Notes under the pieces: generated by a model
The model's input: only the letters and a program-made list of their open reading frames with translations
The model's database searches: none
What the model was told of the DNA's origin: nothing
Assembly (NCBI RefSeq): GCF_000519305.1
Contig: NZ_JAFG01000005.1
Coordinates: 124,190 to 188,189 of the forward strand
Source: Mesorhizobium ciceri WSM4083
Lineage (GTDB): Bacteria > Pseudomonadota > Alphaproteobacteria > Rhizobiales > Rhizobiaceae
Length of the DNA: 64,000 nucleotides
Direction of reading: 5' to 3'
Part shown: positions 25,181 through 34,058 of the stretch, piece after piece
Layout: the number at the start of each line of letters is the position of its first letter
Numbering within the stretch: position 1 is the first letter of the stretch
Program-made: the position numbers and the translations under genes

Positions 25181-26071
25181 ATGAAGATCGGGTTCATCGG
25201 GCTAGGCGTCATGGGAGCGCCGATGGCGCGCCATCTCGTCGACGCGGGACATGAGATCGTCACGGTTCTGAACCGCTCTCCCCTGCCTGAAGACCTCAAG
25301 GCAGTGGTCGTTGCCTCTCCTGCCGATGTGGCGCGGATGTCCGAGATCATAGTGACCATGCTGCCCGACACGCCGGATGTGGAGCGCGTCCTGGTTGGAG
25401 GAAACGGCGTCCTCGAGGGGCTGTCGGCCGGCAAGCTGGTCATCGACATGAGTTCGATCAGCCCCATCGCCACCGCGGAATTCGCAAGCCAACTGCGACA
25501 TGCGGGAGCCGGCTACCTCGACGCCCCGGTCTCGGGCGGTGAAGTCGGCGCCAAGGCGGCAAGCCTCACCATCACGGTCGGCGGGCCGGCCGCCGAGTTC
25601 GAGCGCGCGCTGCCGATCTTTCAGACGCTGGGCAAGAACATCACCTTGATCGGCGAGCACAATGGCGCCGGCCAGACTTGCAAGATCGCAAATCAGATCA
25701 TCGTCGCGCTCAACATAGAGGCCGTGGCGGAAGCGCTCGTCTTTGCCAGCAAGGCCGGCTGCGACCCGGCAAAGGTGCGCACCGCGCTGATGGGCGGCTT
25801 TGCCTCGTCCCGCGTGCTGGAGGTGCATGGCGAGCGCATGATCGCCCGTGCGTTCGCCCCGGGCTTTCGCATGCGGCTTCACCAGAAGGATCTCAACCTC
25901 GCGCTTGAAAGCGCCCGCGCGCTTGGCGTCTCGCTGCCGAACACCGCGACGGCGCAACAACTGATGAGCGCCTGCTCAGCCCGACCGGGCGGCGCGGAGG
26001 CCGACCACTCGGCCCTCGTCCAGGCGCTGGAGATCCTCAGCGCCCATGAACTGTCAAAAGAAAAGGAATGA
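25181..26071 (+). CDS. 3-hydroxyisobutyrate dehydrogenase / tartronate semialdehyde reductase-like
   Basis: This 296-residue beta-hydroxyacid dehydrogenase has the N-terminal IGFIGLGVMGAPMARHL Rossmann motif, the substrate-binding DAPVSGGEVGAKAASLTI and the catalytic Lys in GAGQTCKIANQ. The ATG at 25181 gives the conserved start; a TTG 6 bases upstream is less likely. It reduces a semialdehyde or oxidises a 3-hydroxyacid. Next to an HpaI-type aldolase, a GarR-like role (tartronate semialdehyde from pyruvate-aldehyde cleavage) is plausible, as in glucarate pathways. The AroE-like gene follows after 4 bases. Confidence 0.88.
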   Translation: MKIGFIGLGVMGAPMARHLVDAGHEIVTVLNRSPLPEDLKAVVVASPADVARMSEIIVTMLPDTPDVERVLVGGNGVLEGLSAGKLVIDMSSISPIATAEFASQLRHAGAGYLDAPVSGGEVGAKAASLTITVGGPAAEFERALPIFQTLGKNITLIGEHNGAGQTCKIANQIIVALNIEAVAEALVFASKAGCDPAKVRTALMGGFASSRVLEVHGERMIARAFAPGFRMRLHQKDLNLALESARALGVSLPNTATAQQLMSACSARPGGAEADHSALVQALEILSAHELSKEKE

Positions 26072-26075
26072 ACCG

Positions 26076-26888
26076 ATGCGCGGAACCGGCAAGGCCGACA
26101 TCTTCGTGATGCTGGCCCATCCCGTGGCACACGCCAAGAGCCCCGGCATATTCAACGAGATCTTCGAGCAAAAGGAGCTCGACAGCCTCATGGTGCCATT
26201 GAGTTGCCGCCCGGAGGATTTCGAAGCCTTCTGGGCCGGCATCACGGCAGCCGAGAATATAAGGGGCGTCATCATCTCGGTGCCCTACAAGGTCGCGGTC
26301 TATCACAAATGCTCTGCCGCTCACGACCGCGCCGCGCGGGTGCAAAGCGCCAATTCCGTGCGCCGGCTACCCGATGGCAGCTGGTACGCCGACAATTTCG
26401 ACGGTGTCGGCTTCATCGATGGCCTCAACGCGGGCGGGCATAAGATTGCCGGCCGCCGCATCCTCCAGGTCGGCGCCGGCGGCGCCGGCGCGTCCCTGGC
26501 CTATTGTCTCGCGGAAGCCGGCGCCGAAGAGATCCGCCTCGCCGACATCGATACCGGTCGCGCCGAAAAGCTGGCGACGCTGGTTGCGCAGGTCTTCCCG
26601 AAATGCCGCATCCAGGTTGGAGAGGCCGAGCCTTCCGGCATGGATATGGCGATCAACGCCACGCCGGTCGGCATGCACGCCGGCGACCCGCCGCCGCTGG
26701 ATGTAAGCCGGCTGACCCCGGACATGACGGTCGTCGACATCATCATGGAGCCCGCCGAGACCCCCCTGCTAAAGGCGGCGAAAGAGATTGGCTGCCGCAT
26801 TCAACCGGGGCGCCCGATGATGGATTTCCAGGTCCGGGCCATGTCCGAATTCTTCGACATCGAAGGCAAGGACCGCGGCCATGGCTGA
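26076..26888 (+). CDS. shikimate dehydrogenase-like protein with altered substrate pocket
   Basis: This 270-residue protein is of the AroE family: N-terminal substrate domain, NADP fold with VGAGGAGASLAY and the INATPVGM segment. The catalytic Lys (SVPYK) and Asp (NFDG) and the Asn in SANSV are kept. Two substrate-contact positions differ from E. coli AroE: the first Ser of the SKS-type motif is Ala20 (HAKSP) and the Thr of NTDG is Phe. The start at 26076 has AAGGA at 8 bases and follows the previous stop by 4 bases. It overlaps the next SDR by 8 bases. A catabolic rather than aromatic-biosynthesis role is inferred. Confidence 0.85.
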   Translation: MRGTGKADIFVMLAHPVAHAKSPGIFNEIFEQKELDSLMVPLSCRPEDFEAFWAGITAAENIRGVIISVPYKVAVYHKCSAAHDRAARVQSANSVRRLPDGSWYADNFDGVGFIDGLNAGGHKIAGRRILQVGAGGAGASLAYCLAEAGAEEIRLADIDTGRAEKLATLVAQVFPKCRIQVGEAEPSGMDMAINATPVGMHAGDPPPLDVSRLTPDMTVVDIIMEPAETPLLKAAKEIGCRIQPGRPMMDFQVRAMSEFFDIEGKDRGHG

Positions 26889-27687
26889 GACATTGACGGC
26901 CGTGGTCATCGGCGGCACGTCCGGCATCGGACGCGCGATAGCGCTGCGCTTCGCAGAAGACGGCTATCATGTGGTCGTCGCCGGCCGGGATGCGACGAGG
27001 GGCAATGAGGCGGTGGGCGCTTGTGAGGCGGCGGGCGCGCCGCGCGCGCTGTTTGTCCAAACCGATGTCGCCGAATCCGGCTCGGTGGAGGCGCTGGCGC
27101 AGGCCGTCAGCGATGGGTTCGGCACGCCTCAAATCGTCGTCAACTGCGCCGGCATCCTGCAGAGCGGCAAGTACGTCCTCGACCAGGATCTGGACGAGGA
27201 CGAGAAGATGTGGCGGGTGAATTATCGCGGCACGTTGCTGGGGTGCCAGGTGTTCGGCCGGCTGATGTCGGCCGCCCGGCGAGGCGCGATCCTGAATGTC
27301 GGCTCGCTTGCCTCCTTCGCGCCGCTGTCCCTGCCCGCCTACACGCCCGGAAAGCATGCCGTCCTGGCCTTGACCCAGATCCTGGCCGCCGAGCTCGGTC
27401 CGCACGGCGTACGCGTCAATGCGGTGGCACCCGGCTACACGCTTTCGGACGGTCTGAAAGCCAGGATCGCCAAGGGTGAGCGCAACCCCGAAGCCATCCA
27501 GGCGACCACGGCGCTGCGCCGCTTCGTCGAGCCGCGCGACGTTGCCGAGGCGGCGCTGTTCCTCTGCTCCGACCGAGCCGCATCGATAACCGGCGTGACC
27601 CTGCCCGTCGACGCCGGCTGGCTCGTTCAGGCGCCCTACGCACAATATCTGCAGGGAAACCCCATCCGCCCGACGCCGGCAATCTGA
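26881..27687 (+). CDS. SDR family oxidoreductase
   Basis: This 268-residue classical SDR has the NAD(P) motif GGTSGIGRAIAL, NCAG in place of NNAG, Ser in NVGSLAS and Tyr-x3-Lys in YTPGK. The ATG lies inside the AroE-like gene (8-base overlap), so translation is coupled. Substrate unknown; the operon also holds a hydroxyacid dehydrogenase and RidA, so it probably interconverts a hydroxy and oxo group of the same intermediate. Confidence 0.9.
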   Translation: MAETLTAVVIGGTSGIGRAIALRFAEDGYHVVVAGRDATRGNEAVGACEAAGAPRALFVQTDVAESGSVEALAQAVSDGFGTPQIVVNCAGILQSGKYVLDQDLDEDEKMWRVNYRGTLLGCQVFGRLMSAARRGAILNVGSLASFAPLSLPAYTPGKHAVLALTQILAAELGPHGVRVNAVAPGYTLSDGLKARIAKGERNPEAIQATTALRRFVEPRDVAEAALFLCSDRAASITGVTLPVDAGWLVQAPYAQYLQGNPIRPTPAI

Positions 27688-27728
27688 CCCCATCCGGCGA
27701 AGGCCGGAAATCTAACGAGGACAATTCA

Positions 27729-28076
27729 GTGAACGACATCAAGCGCTTCGACTTCGACACCCGCATCCACCACGGCGTCATCCACAATGGCACCCTCTAC
27801 CTCACGGGCCAGGTCGCAAAGCCGGGTCAGTCCGCAGCCGACCAGATGCGCGAGGCGCTGGCCAAGGTCGACGCCCTGCTTGCCAAGGCCGGTACCGACA
27901 AGACCCGCATCCTTCACGTGCAGATGTGGCTGGACGACATCAGGGATTTCGACGAAGTCAACACGGTCTGGGACGCATGGATGCCCGGGGAGCACGCACC
28001 GGCGCGCTCATCGGGCGAAGGACGGATGGCCAAGTCCGGAATGCTGGTCGAGTTGATCGTCACCGCGGCGGTTTGA
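27729..28076 (+). CDS. RidA family protein (reactive intermediate deaminase)
   Basis: This 115-residue protein is of the RidA/YjgF/UK114 family. HNGTLYLTGQVA and the later GEHAPARSSGEG carry the conserved Gly and the Arg that binds the carboxylate of the imine. The family hydrolyses enamines or imines to 2-oxoacids and ammonia. The spacing after the Arg differs from canonical RidA, so it belongs to one of the Rid2-7 type subgroups. GTG start. It fits beside FAD amino acid oxidases and aminotransferases in this island. Confidence 0.9.
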   Translation: MNDIKRFDFDTRIHHGVIHNGTLYLTGQVAKPGQSAADQMREALAKVDALLAKAGTDKTRILHVQMWLDDIRDFDEVNTVWDAWMPGEHAPARSSGEGRMAKSGMLVELIVTAAV

Positions 28077-28132
28077 ATGGCCGTGCCGGTTCGGGCATCA
28101 TCCTGCATCTGGCATCGGCGTGGGGAACACTG

Positions 28133-28921
28133 ATGACGAAGCGCAAGCCTCTTTCCACCGTCGTGGCCGAGAGCCTGTCCGAAAAGATCCGTTCCGGATC
28201 TCTGCTTCCCGGCGCGCAATTGCCGACCGAGGCGGAGCTTTGTGCCGAGTACGACGTCAGCCGGACGGTGGTGCGGGAAGCGGTGGCGCGATTGCGCTCC
28301 GACGGCATGGTGGTGCCGCAGCAGGGGCGCGGCATGTTCGTCAGCGAAACGCCGGCGCCGCGCAATTTCTCGATCCCTGACGAGGCGCTGAGGACCTTGC
28401 CGGAAACCATTGCCCTGCTCGAACTGAGATTGAGTGTCGAAGTGGAGTCCGCCGGGCTGTGCGCGGAACGGCGCACCGATGCGGAGGCGAGTGGAATCCG
28501 AGCCCTGATGGAACAGGTCGACGCCCAGCAAGCGGATCCCGCAATCGTCCAGATCCACTACGACTATGATTTCCATCTGGCGATCGCCAAAGCCGCGCGC
28601 AACGAATTCATCCACGGCTTCCTGAGCTATCTCAGGCCGATGATCGTTCCGCGCTTTCAACTGGGTTATGTCGTCACGCCGGCGCTCAAGGACAGCTACT
28701 ACGCACGCATTCACAACGAGCACAAAACCATCGTCGACGCCATCGAAAGGCAGGACGGTCGTGCCGCTCGCCAGGCCATGCGCAAGCATCTGCACAACAG
28801 CCTCGGGCGCGTGCGCGCTTTGGCCCGGGCTTCAGGCGTCGCGGCGACAGAGGCCGAGCAGAAGGCGGCTGCGGCCTCGCTCTTTACCGATATGAAAAGA
28901 CCTGTTTCGACGGGCGGATAG
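28133..28921 (+). CDS. GntR family transcriptional regulator, FCD (FadR) subgroup
   Basis: This 262-residue regulator has a GntR winged helix-turn-helix at residues about 8-75 (LPTEAELCAEYDVSRTVVREAV, split by the turn; QQGRGMFV wing) and a C-terminal FCD domain with the metal-ligand His residues in YDYDFHLAIAKA and MRKHLHNS. It is the last gene of the + operon begun at 25181 and probably binds the inverted repeat at 25104-25124. The ATG at 28133 is chosen; the frame is open further upstream but without conserved sequence. Confidence 0.9.
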   Translation: MTKRKPLSTVVAESLSEKIRSGSLLPGAQLPTEAELCAEYDVSRTVVREAVARLRSDGMVVPQQGRGMFVSETPAPRNFSIPDEALRTLPETIALLELRLSVEVESAGLCAERRTDAEASGIRALMEQVDAQQADPAIVQIHYDYDFHLAIAKAARNEFIHGFLSYLRPMIVPRFQLGYVVTPALKDSYYARIHNEHKTIVDAIERQDGRAARQAMRKHLHNSLGRVRALARASGVAATEAEQKAAAASLFTDMKRPVSTGG

Positions 28922-29197
28922 GCCCTCGGCTTCAATCACCCGGGCCCAGACTAGTCACGCATTGCGAAAGCCTTGTTTTTGCTCCGCCAGCTGACCTGAA
29001 CCGGTTCCCGTAGGCTGAGAATATCATTTTCCCGTCGTTTCCTTCGATTTTCAGCCTCGGCGCCGAGGTGACCACCTGTCCAGTTTTCGGGCGGGAAAAG
29101 AGAATTCGAAAGTTTATCTTTCCTTTTTGCTGGTTTTCTTGGTTTCGCGGCGCCGGCTCGCACCGCACACTGAAAGCTAGGCAAACGGGGAAGCCAC
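28922..29197. other. 276-base non-coding stretch with palindromes and a shared motif
   Basis: No gene was seen. It holds the 14-base perfect palindrome CCTCGGCGCCGAGG (29055-29068), flanked by TTTTCCCG (29027-29034) and CGGGAAAA (29092-29099) as outer arms, then ATTCGAAAGTTT (29104-29115) and TTTCTTGGTTTCG (29135-29147). The last two recur upstream of the ThDP gene at 37493. Probably the promoter and control region of the SDR gene at 29198. Confidence 0.5.
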
Positions 29198-29908
29198 GTG
29201 ACGACAGCCTTCATCACAGGTGCGACGAGCGGCATAGGGCGGGCCATGGCGATCGCACTGAGCGACGCCGGCTATGACGTCTATGCGGTCGGGCGCAGCC
29301 AGTCCGCGCTCAAGGAGTTGCAGGCCGAGCGGTCCGGCATCGTGCCCATCGCAGTCGACATCACCGACCGCGAGGCGCTGGAGGCTGTTCTGGTGGATCT
29401 GACCATCGATGTGCTGATCAACAATGCCGGGGTCATGCCGCCGCTGGGCAATTTCGCCGACATGAAGATATCAGACATCGACACCACGCTGGAGATAAAC
29501 CTCAGCGCGGCAATCATGCTCACCCGCCTCGTCGTTCCGCAGATGCGCGATCGGCAGTCTGGCCACATCTTGTTCACCGGCTCCACCGCGGGCCACGCGG
29601 CATATTCCAACATTGCCGTCTATTCAGCCACCAAGGCGGCGATATCAGGCTTTGCCGCAGCCTTGCGCACCGACCTCTCCCCATCAGGCATACGCGTCAC
29701 CGAGATCGTCGCCGGCCGTGTCGAGACGCAGCTCTACCAGGACATCCTCGACGCCAAGGCGCGCGCCGCCATGTACGCCAGCAAAGTGGTGCAGCCGGAT
29801 GACGTGGCCAGAATGGTGGTCGCGGTGCTCGGCCTGCCCGCGTGGGCCGACGTTACCCGTTTCGACATCATGCCGACATGGCCAACCTCGCCAAGCGGCA
29901 CCAAGTAA
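29198..29908 (+). CDS. SDR family oxidoreductase
   Basis: This 236-residue SDR has [21 protein letters not shown], Ser in FTGSTAG and Tyr-x3-Lys in YSATK. The short C-terminus resembles the YdfG/serine-dehydrogenase type SDRs. The start is GTG, GGGGAAGCCAC upstream. It is followed after 11 bases by another SDR, and a LysR gene comes next; the three probably act together with the transporter genes downstream. Substrate unknown. Confidence 0.9.
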   Translation: MTTAFITGATSGIGRAMAIALSDAGYDVYAVGRSQSALKELQAERSGIVPIAVDITDREALEAVLVDLTIDVLINNAGVMPPLGNFADMKISDIDTTLEINLSAAIMLTRLVVPQMRDRQSGHILFTGSTAGHAAYSNIAVYSATKAAISGFAAALRTDLSPSGIRVTEIVAGRVETQLYQDILDAKARAAMYASKVVQPDDVARMVVAVLGLPAWADVTRFDIMPTWPTSPSGTK

Positions 29909-29919
29909 GGAAAACTGGA

Positions 29920-30669
29920 ATGAAGGATCTTTCCGTTCTGATCGTAGGCGGCGGCGCCGGTCTCGGCGCGCTTTTGGCCAGGATGGCTGTAGAGGCCGGG
30001 GCTGCAAAGATCGGCATCATCGACATCAACCAGGACGCCGCCGAAGCCGCTCTCGCACCGGCAAAGGCCAACGGCCTGCCGACCGCGACCGCCCTATGCG
30101 ACATCCAGGTCGGCCCTCAGTGCCACGCCGCCTTCGACGCCATTGTTTCGAAGCTCGGACGTATCGACACATTGATCAATTGCGCCGCGATCTACCCTCG
30201 CCGCCCACTCCTCGAGATCAGCGACGCCGATTGGGATGCCTCCAATGGCATCAACATCAAGGGCACCTATCACATGATGGTGGCAGCCGTTCGCCACATG
30301 CAGTCGCAGGAGCCGAAGAGCCATGTGCGTGGCCGGATCGTCAACCTGACATCCGTCGATGCCTTCAAGGCACATCCGCAGAACGCCCACTATGCGGCAA
30401 CCAAGGCCGCCGTGGTCAGCCTGACGCGCTCCTTTGCCCATGACGTCGCAAAACACGGAATCCTGGTCAATTCGGTAGCCCCCGCAGGCATGGCCACGGA
30501 GCGGGCCAAGGCTCTCGGCTTCCTCGAGGAACTGGCCAAGGCTAGTCCGCTGGGTCGCGGTGCAGAGCCCACGGAGATCGCCGAGTGGGTGCTCATGACG
30601 GGCGGTCCCAAGAACACCTATATGACCGGAGAAAACGTAATTGTTTCAGGTGGTTATATATACGCCTGA
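29920..30669 (+). CDS. SDR family oxidoreductase
   Basis: This 249-residue SDR has an unusual Gly-rich loop [16 protein letters not shown] in place of TGxxxGIG, then INCAAIYPR at the NNAG position, Ser in LTSVDA and Tyr-x3-Lys in YAATK. AAGGA lies 7 bases before the ATG at 29920. The changed cofactor loop is still compatible with NAD(P) binding. It forms a pair with the SDR directly upstream; two consecutive SDRs suggest sequential oxidation or an epimerising oxidation-reduction. Confidence 0.88.
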   Translation: MKDLSVLIVGGGAGLGALLARMAVEAGAAKIGIIDINQDAAEAALAPAKANGLPTATALCDIQVGPQCHAAFDAIVSKLGRIDTLINCAAIYPRRPLLEISDADWDASNGINIKGTYHMMVAAVRHMQSQEPKSHVRGRIVNLTSVDAFKAHPQNAHYAATKAAVVSLTRSFAHDVAKHGILVNSVAPAGMATERAKALGFLEELAKASPLGRGAEPTEIAEWVLMTGGPKNTYMTGENVIVSGGYIYA

Positions 30670-30739
30670 GCTATCTTCGCGGTGCCTGCGGCGCTGAAAT
30701 GTCCAACAGGAACGCAAGCGAAAGGAGGTGGAATACACG

Positions 30740-31690
30740 ATGACCGGCAAGCTCCGCCTTCCCTCGCTGAATGCGCTTCGCGTCTTCCACGCCGTCGCGC
30801 AGCACAAGAGCTTTCGGCAGGCGGCGGATGAATTGCTGGTTACGCCACAGGCCGTCGGACAGCAGATCAAGCTTCTGGAGGACACGCTTCAGGTGACGCT
30901 GTTCGAGCGCAAGGGTCGGTCGGTCGAATTGACCGAGTCGGCCATCCTTCTCTCGCACTATGTCAAAGCCGGGTTCGACGAGTTTTCCGAAGGTGTTCGC
31001 CGCGTCACCAAGTCGAATTACCGGGACCGAATCAACCTGAATGCGAGCCCCTACTTCGCGACCCACTATCTGCTGCCTCGGCTATCCCTGTTCCGGGAGA
31101 TATTGCCGGGTGCGGATCTGCGCCTGACGACGATGGTCGACCTGCCCGATTTCGGACGCGACGACATCGATATGACCGTCCAGTGGGGCTATGGCAATTG
31201 GCCGGACTACGAGACCATACTGCTGGTGCCTGATCCGAAGGTCATCTGCTGCACTCCGGCCATCGGCGAGAGCATCAAGTCGGCGCAGGATCTGACGTTG
31301 TTCACGTTGCTGGACACCGTCAAGTCGAAGCGCCTTTGGCCAGACATTTTACGCCACCTTGCCATCGAGCAGACGGACGGCAACCGAAGCATCAGCTTCG
31401 ACGATGCCGCAACCATGCGCCGTGCAACCCTGCAAGGCATCGGCGTCGGTCTCGTCTCCGTCATCGACGCCGAGGAAGATTTGAGGTCGGGCGCGCTGGT
31501 CGCGCCGGTTGGCCGCGACGCCCTTGCCGATATGCGGCCGGAGGAAGTCCCTGGGTTCTACCTGATCGTCCCACGCGGGCACCTGCGCGTGAAGGCGGTG
31601 GCTGCCCTTCATCGATGGCTCGCCCAGCAGGATTGGGGCAGCGATCTGAAGATCTCCTCCGTGCCGAAACCGACCCCGCTTTCCGACTAG
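30740..31690 (+). CDS. LysR family regulator, GcvA type
   Basis: This 316-residue LysR protein has the GcvA-like start LPSLNALRVFHAVAQ and HTH (AADELLVTPQAVGQQIKLLE), and an effector domain with SPYFATHYLLPRL and DIDMTVQWGYG. A strong ribosome site (AGGAGG) precedes the ATG at 30740. It sits between the two SDR genes and the aapJ-like gene, all on the same strand, and may regulate uptake and the SDRs. The recognition helix has Gly where most relatives have Ser/Arg (AVGQQ), noted only. Confidence 0.9.
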   Translation: MTGKLRLPSLNALRVFHAVAQHKSFRQAADELLVTPQAVGQQIKLLEDTLQVTLFERKGRSVELTESAILLSHYVKAGFDEFSEGVRRVTKSNYRDRINLNASPYFATHYLLPRLSLFREILPGADLRLTTMVDLPDFGRDDIDMTVQWGYGNWPDYETILLVPDPKVICCTPAIGESIKSAQDLTLFTLLDTVKSKRLWPDILRHLAIEQTDGNRSISFDDAATMRRATLQGIGVGLVSVIDAEEDLRSGALVAPVGRDALADMRPEEVPGFYLIVPRGHLRVKAVAALHRWLAQQDWGSDLKISSVPKPTPLSD

Positions 31691-31710
31691 GAGCGGCTTT
31701 GAGACCGAGC

Positions 31711-31731
31711 TCCGAAAGAAACCTTTTCGGA
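31711..31731 (+). promoter_or_regulatory. inverted repeat upstream of aapJ
   Basis: TCCGAAA, 7 bases, TTTCGGA: perfect 7-base arms, 20 bases after the LysR stop and 47 bases before the aapJ start. No T-run follows, so it is more likely an operator or RNA hairpin than a strong terminator. Confidence 0.4.
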
Positions 31732-31777
31732 CCTCCAACAACAAGAAACCAAACAACCTCAACAGTGGAGACGGAAC

Positions 31778-32812
31778 ATGAAGACGATGAAATGGGGGGC
31801 CGCAGCCATGGCCCTTGGACTTGTGCATTTTGCAGCGCCGGCAGAAGCCGCCGGTGGCAAGACGCTGGAAACCGTCAAGGCGCGCGGCGTGCTCAACTGC
31901 ACCGGCCATGACGGATCCTATCTCGGTTTCGCCGAAGTCGACGACAAGGGCAACTGGAAGGGCATGGACATCGATCTCTGCCGGGCGGTGGCCACGGCCG
32001 TGCTCGGCGACCCGGCAAAGCTGAAGGTCGTTCCGATCAGCTGGGCGCAGCGCTGGCCGTCCCTGCAGTCGGGCGATGTCGACATCATCATCAAGGCGTC
32101 GGGCGGCACGCTCAGCCGAGACACCGAGCTCGGGCTGCAATTTTCCATGTCCTACTACCTCGGAACCACCAAGGTGATGGCGCACAAGGAGCTCAATCTC
32201 AAGTCGCTCAAGGATGCCGCCGGCGGCACGATCTGCATTCCCGCCGGCACGTCGCAGGAACAGCAGGTCGCGGCCTATACGGCCAAGCTCGGCATCAAGC
32301 TCGAACCCGTGCTCATCGAAAAGACCGAGGAGCTCGAGCAGGCCTATTTCTCCGGACGCTGCGATCTCTATGCGCAGTGGGGCCCGACGCTCGCCATTGC
32401 GCGTATCGCCAAGAGCAAGGTTGACGACCATGTCATCCTGCCCGACGTGCTTGCCGTCGAGCCTGAGGTCATGATCATGCGCCAGGGCGACGACAATTGG
32501 GTCGACATCGCCAACTGGACGCTGAGCACCCTGATCTTCGCCGAGCAGGAAGGCATCACCTCCAAGAACGTCGACGAGATCAAGGCCAAGCCGACGTCGC
32601 CGCAAGTCGCCAAGTTCCTCGGCGTCACGCCAGGCATGGGCAAGGGTCTCGGTCTCGATGACGACTGGGCCTACAAGGTGATCAAGAACGTCGGCAATTA
32701 CGGCGAAATCTTCGAGCGCGACCTCGGCAAGGACTCGCCCTACAAGATGGACCGCGAGTTGACCAACCTTTGGAACAATGGCGGTGTCCTGTTCCCGCTG
32801 GTGATCGACTGA
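31778..32812 (+). CDS. aapJ: general L-amino acid ABC transporter, substrate-binding protein AapJ
   Basis: This 344-residue protein has a Sec signal peptide (MKTMKWGAAAMALGLVHFAA, cleavage after AEA near residue 24) and the family 3 solute-binding fold: VKARGVLNCTGHDG, WKGMDIDLCRAVA, and GGTICIPAGTS. It matches AapJ/BztA-type binding proteins, longer than the usual 260-residue members. It works in the periplasm and feeds the AapQ/AapM/AapP complex encoded downstream. A strong stem-loop follows its stop, probably keeping its transcript in excess. The ligand may be specialised in this island copy. Confidence 0.9.
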   Translation: MKTMKWGAAAMALGLVHFAAPAEAAGGKTLETVKARGVLNCTGHDGSYLGFAEVDDKGNWKGMDIDLCRAVATAVLGDPAKLKVVPISWAQRWPSLQSGDVDIIIKASGGTLSRDTELGLQFSMSYYLGTTKVMAHKELNLKSLKDAAGGTICIPAGTSQEQQVAAYTAKLGIKLEPVLIEKTEELEQAYFSGRCDLYAQWGPTLAIARIAKSKVDDHVILPDVLAVEPEVMIMRQGDDNWVDIANWTLSTLIFAEQEGITSKNVDEIKAKPTSPQVAKFLGVTPGMGKGLGLDDDWAYKVIKNVGNYGEIFERDLGKDSPYKMDRELTNLWNNGGVLFPLVID

Positions 32813-32838
32813 TCCGTCCTTAACTCACCCGCTCCAGG

Positions 32839-32863
32839 CCCCGCCCGGCACAGCCGGGCGGGG
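32839..32863 (+). terminator. strong stem-loop between aapJ and aapQ
   Basis: CCCCGCCCGGC, loop ACA, GCCGGGCGGGG: a perfect 11-base GC stem, 26 bases after the aapJ stop and 28 before aapQ. No T-run follows, so it is best read as a transcript-stabilising or attenuating hairpin, common after binding-protein genes, which need higher expression than the permease genes. Confidence 0.6.
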
Positions 32864-32891
32864 TCGGCGACAATTCGGCAAGGATCTTTGG

Positions 32892-34055
32892 ATGGTCAGC
32901 CTGCTGAGAAATCAAAAGGTCCGCAACGCGCTGTTGCAGGTCCTTTACGTCGGCTCGATCGCGGCGATGGTGCTCGCCGGCATCGTGATCGCGCGCCGCA
33001 ATCTGGCTGACCAGGGGATCACCTCCGGATTCGACTTTCTGTTCAAGTCGACGGGTTGGGATGTGAATTTCTCGCTGCTGCCCGCCACCGCCAATGATCC
33101 TTATTGGTGGTACTTTCTCATCGGCATCATCAACACGCTGTTCCTGGGCAGCGTCGGCCTGATACTGGCGACTATCGTGGGAACGATCGTCGGTCTTGCG
33201 CGGACATCCTCGAACGATCTGGCGCGGCTGCTCGGCCGCACCTATGTGGACATCTTCCGCAACATCCCGCTGATCCTCCAGGTCTTCTTCTGGTACGCGA
33301 TCATCACGCACCTGCCGACGCCGCGCAGCGCGCATGAAGCCTGGGGCTTCCTGCTGACCAGTCGCGGGCTCTACATTCCATTCCCGAACGTCGGCAGTGC
33401 CGCGTTTGCCGCAGCCACAGTGGCTGTGATCGCGGCCATCGTGCTGCCGGCCTGGCTGGGCAGGACGTCGCGCCTTGCCCAGCCGATCGGCCAGCGGCGC
33501 GCCATCCAGCTTGCCGCCGCCGCAGTGGCGCTGGCCTGCGCGGCCATCATTCTGGCTCTCGGACGTCTGCCGGATACGCCGCTGCTGGACTTCCCTGCCC
33601 TGCAAGGCCTCAATCTGAGAGGCGGCCTGCGTATCCCTCCGGAGTTCGCCACCCTCGCTATCGCCATCGCCATCTATGGCGGCTCCTACATTGCGGAGAT
33701 CGTACGCGGAGGCTTCAAATCTGTCGGCACCGGCCAGGTCGAGGCCGCCCTCTCCCTGGGCCTCAGTCCCTGGCGGGTCTTCACGCTGGTGCGGCTGCCC
33801 CTGGCGCTGCGTGCCATGCTGCCGATCCTTGCCAACCAGTATGTCTGGCTGATGAAGGCGACGACGATGGGCATCGCGGTGGGTTTCACCGACTTCTTCA
33901 TGATTGTGGCGCTGACGATCAACCATTCCGGGCAGACCCTCGAAGCGATCGGCATCCTGATGGCAGGCTTCCTCGCCATCAATCTCAGCCTTGCCGCCGT
34001 CTTCAACCGCATCAACAAGGCAATTGCCCTCAAGGGCAATCAGCTGAGGGGCTGA
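32892..34055 (+). CDS. aapQ: amino acid ABC transporter permease AapQ
   Basis: This 387-residue inner-membrane permease matches AapQ/BztB. After a first membrane span (VLYVGSIAAMVLAGIVIA) it carries a long insert between the first spans, as usual in this subfamily, then the HisM/GlnP-type permease domain. The EAA-like cytoplasmic loop for ATPase contact is GQVEAALSLGLSPWRVFTLV. It stands between aapJ and aapM, with only 3 bases to aapM. Confidence 0.92.
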   Translation: MVSLLRNQKVRNALLQVLYVGSIAAMVLAGIVIARRNLADQGITSGFDFLFKSTGWDVNFSLLPATANDPYWWYFLIGIINTLFLGSVGLILATIVGTIVGLARTSSNDLARLLGRTYVDIFRNIPLILQVFFWYAIITHLPTPRSAHEAWGFLLTSRGLYIPFPNVGSAAFAAATVAVIAAIVLPAWLGRTSRLAQPIGQRRAIQLAAAAVALACAAIILALGRLPDTPLLDFPALQGLNLRGGLRIPPEFATLAIAIAIYGGSYIAEIVRGGFKSVGTGQVEAALSLGLSPWRVFTLVRLPLALRAMLPILANQYVWLMKATTMGIAVGFTDFFMIVALTINHSGQTLEAIGILMAGFLAINLSLAAVFNRINKAIALKGNQLRG

Positions 34056-34058
34056 GAG

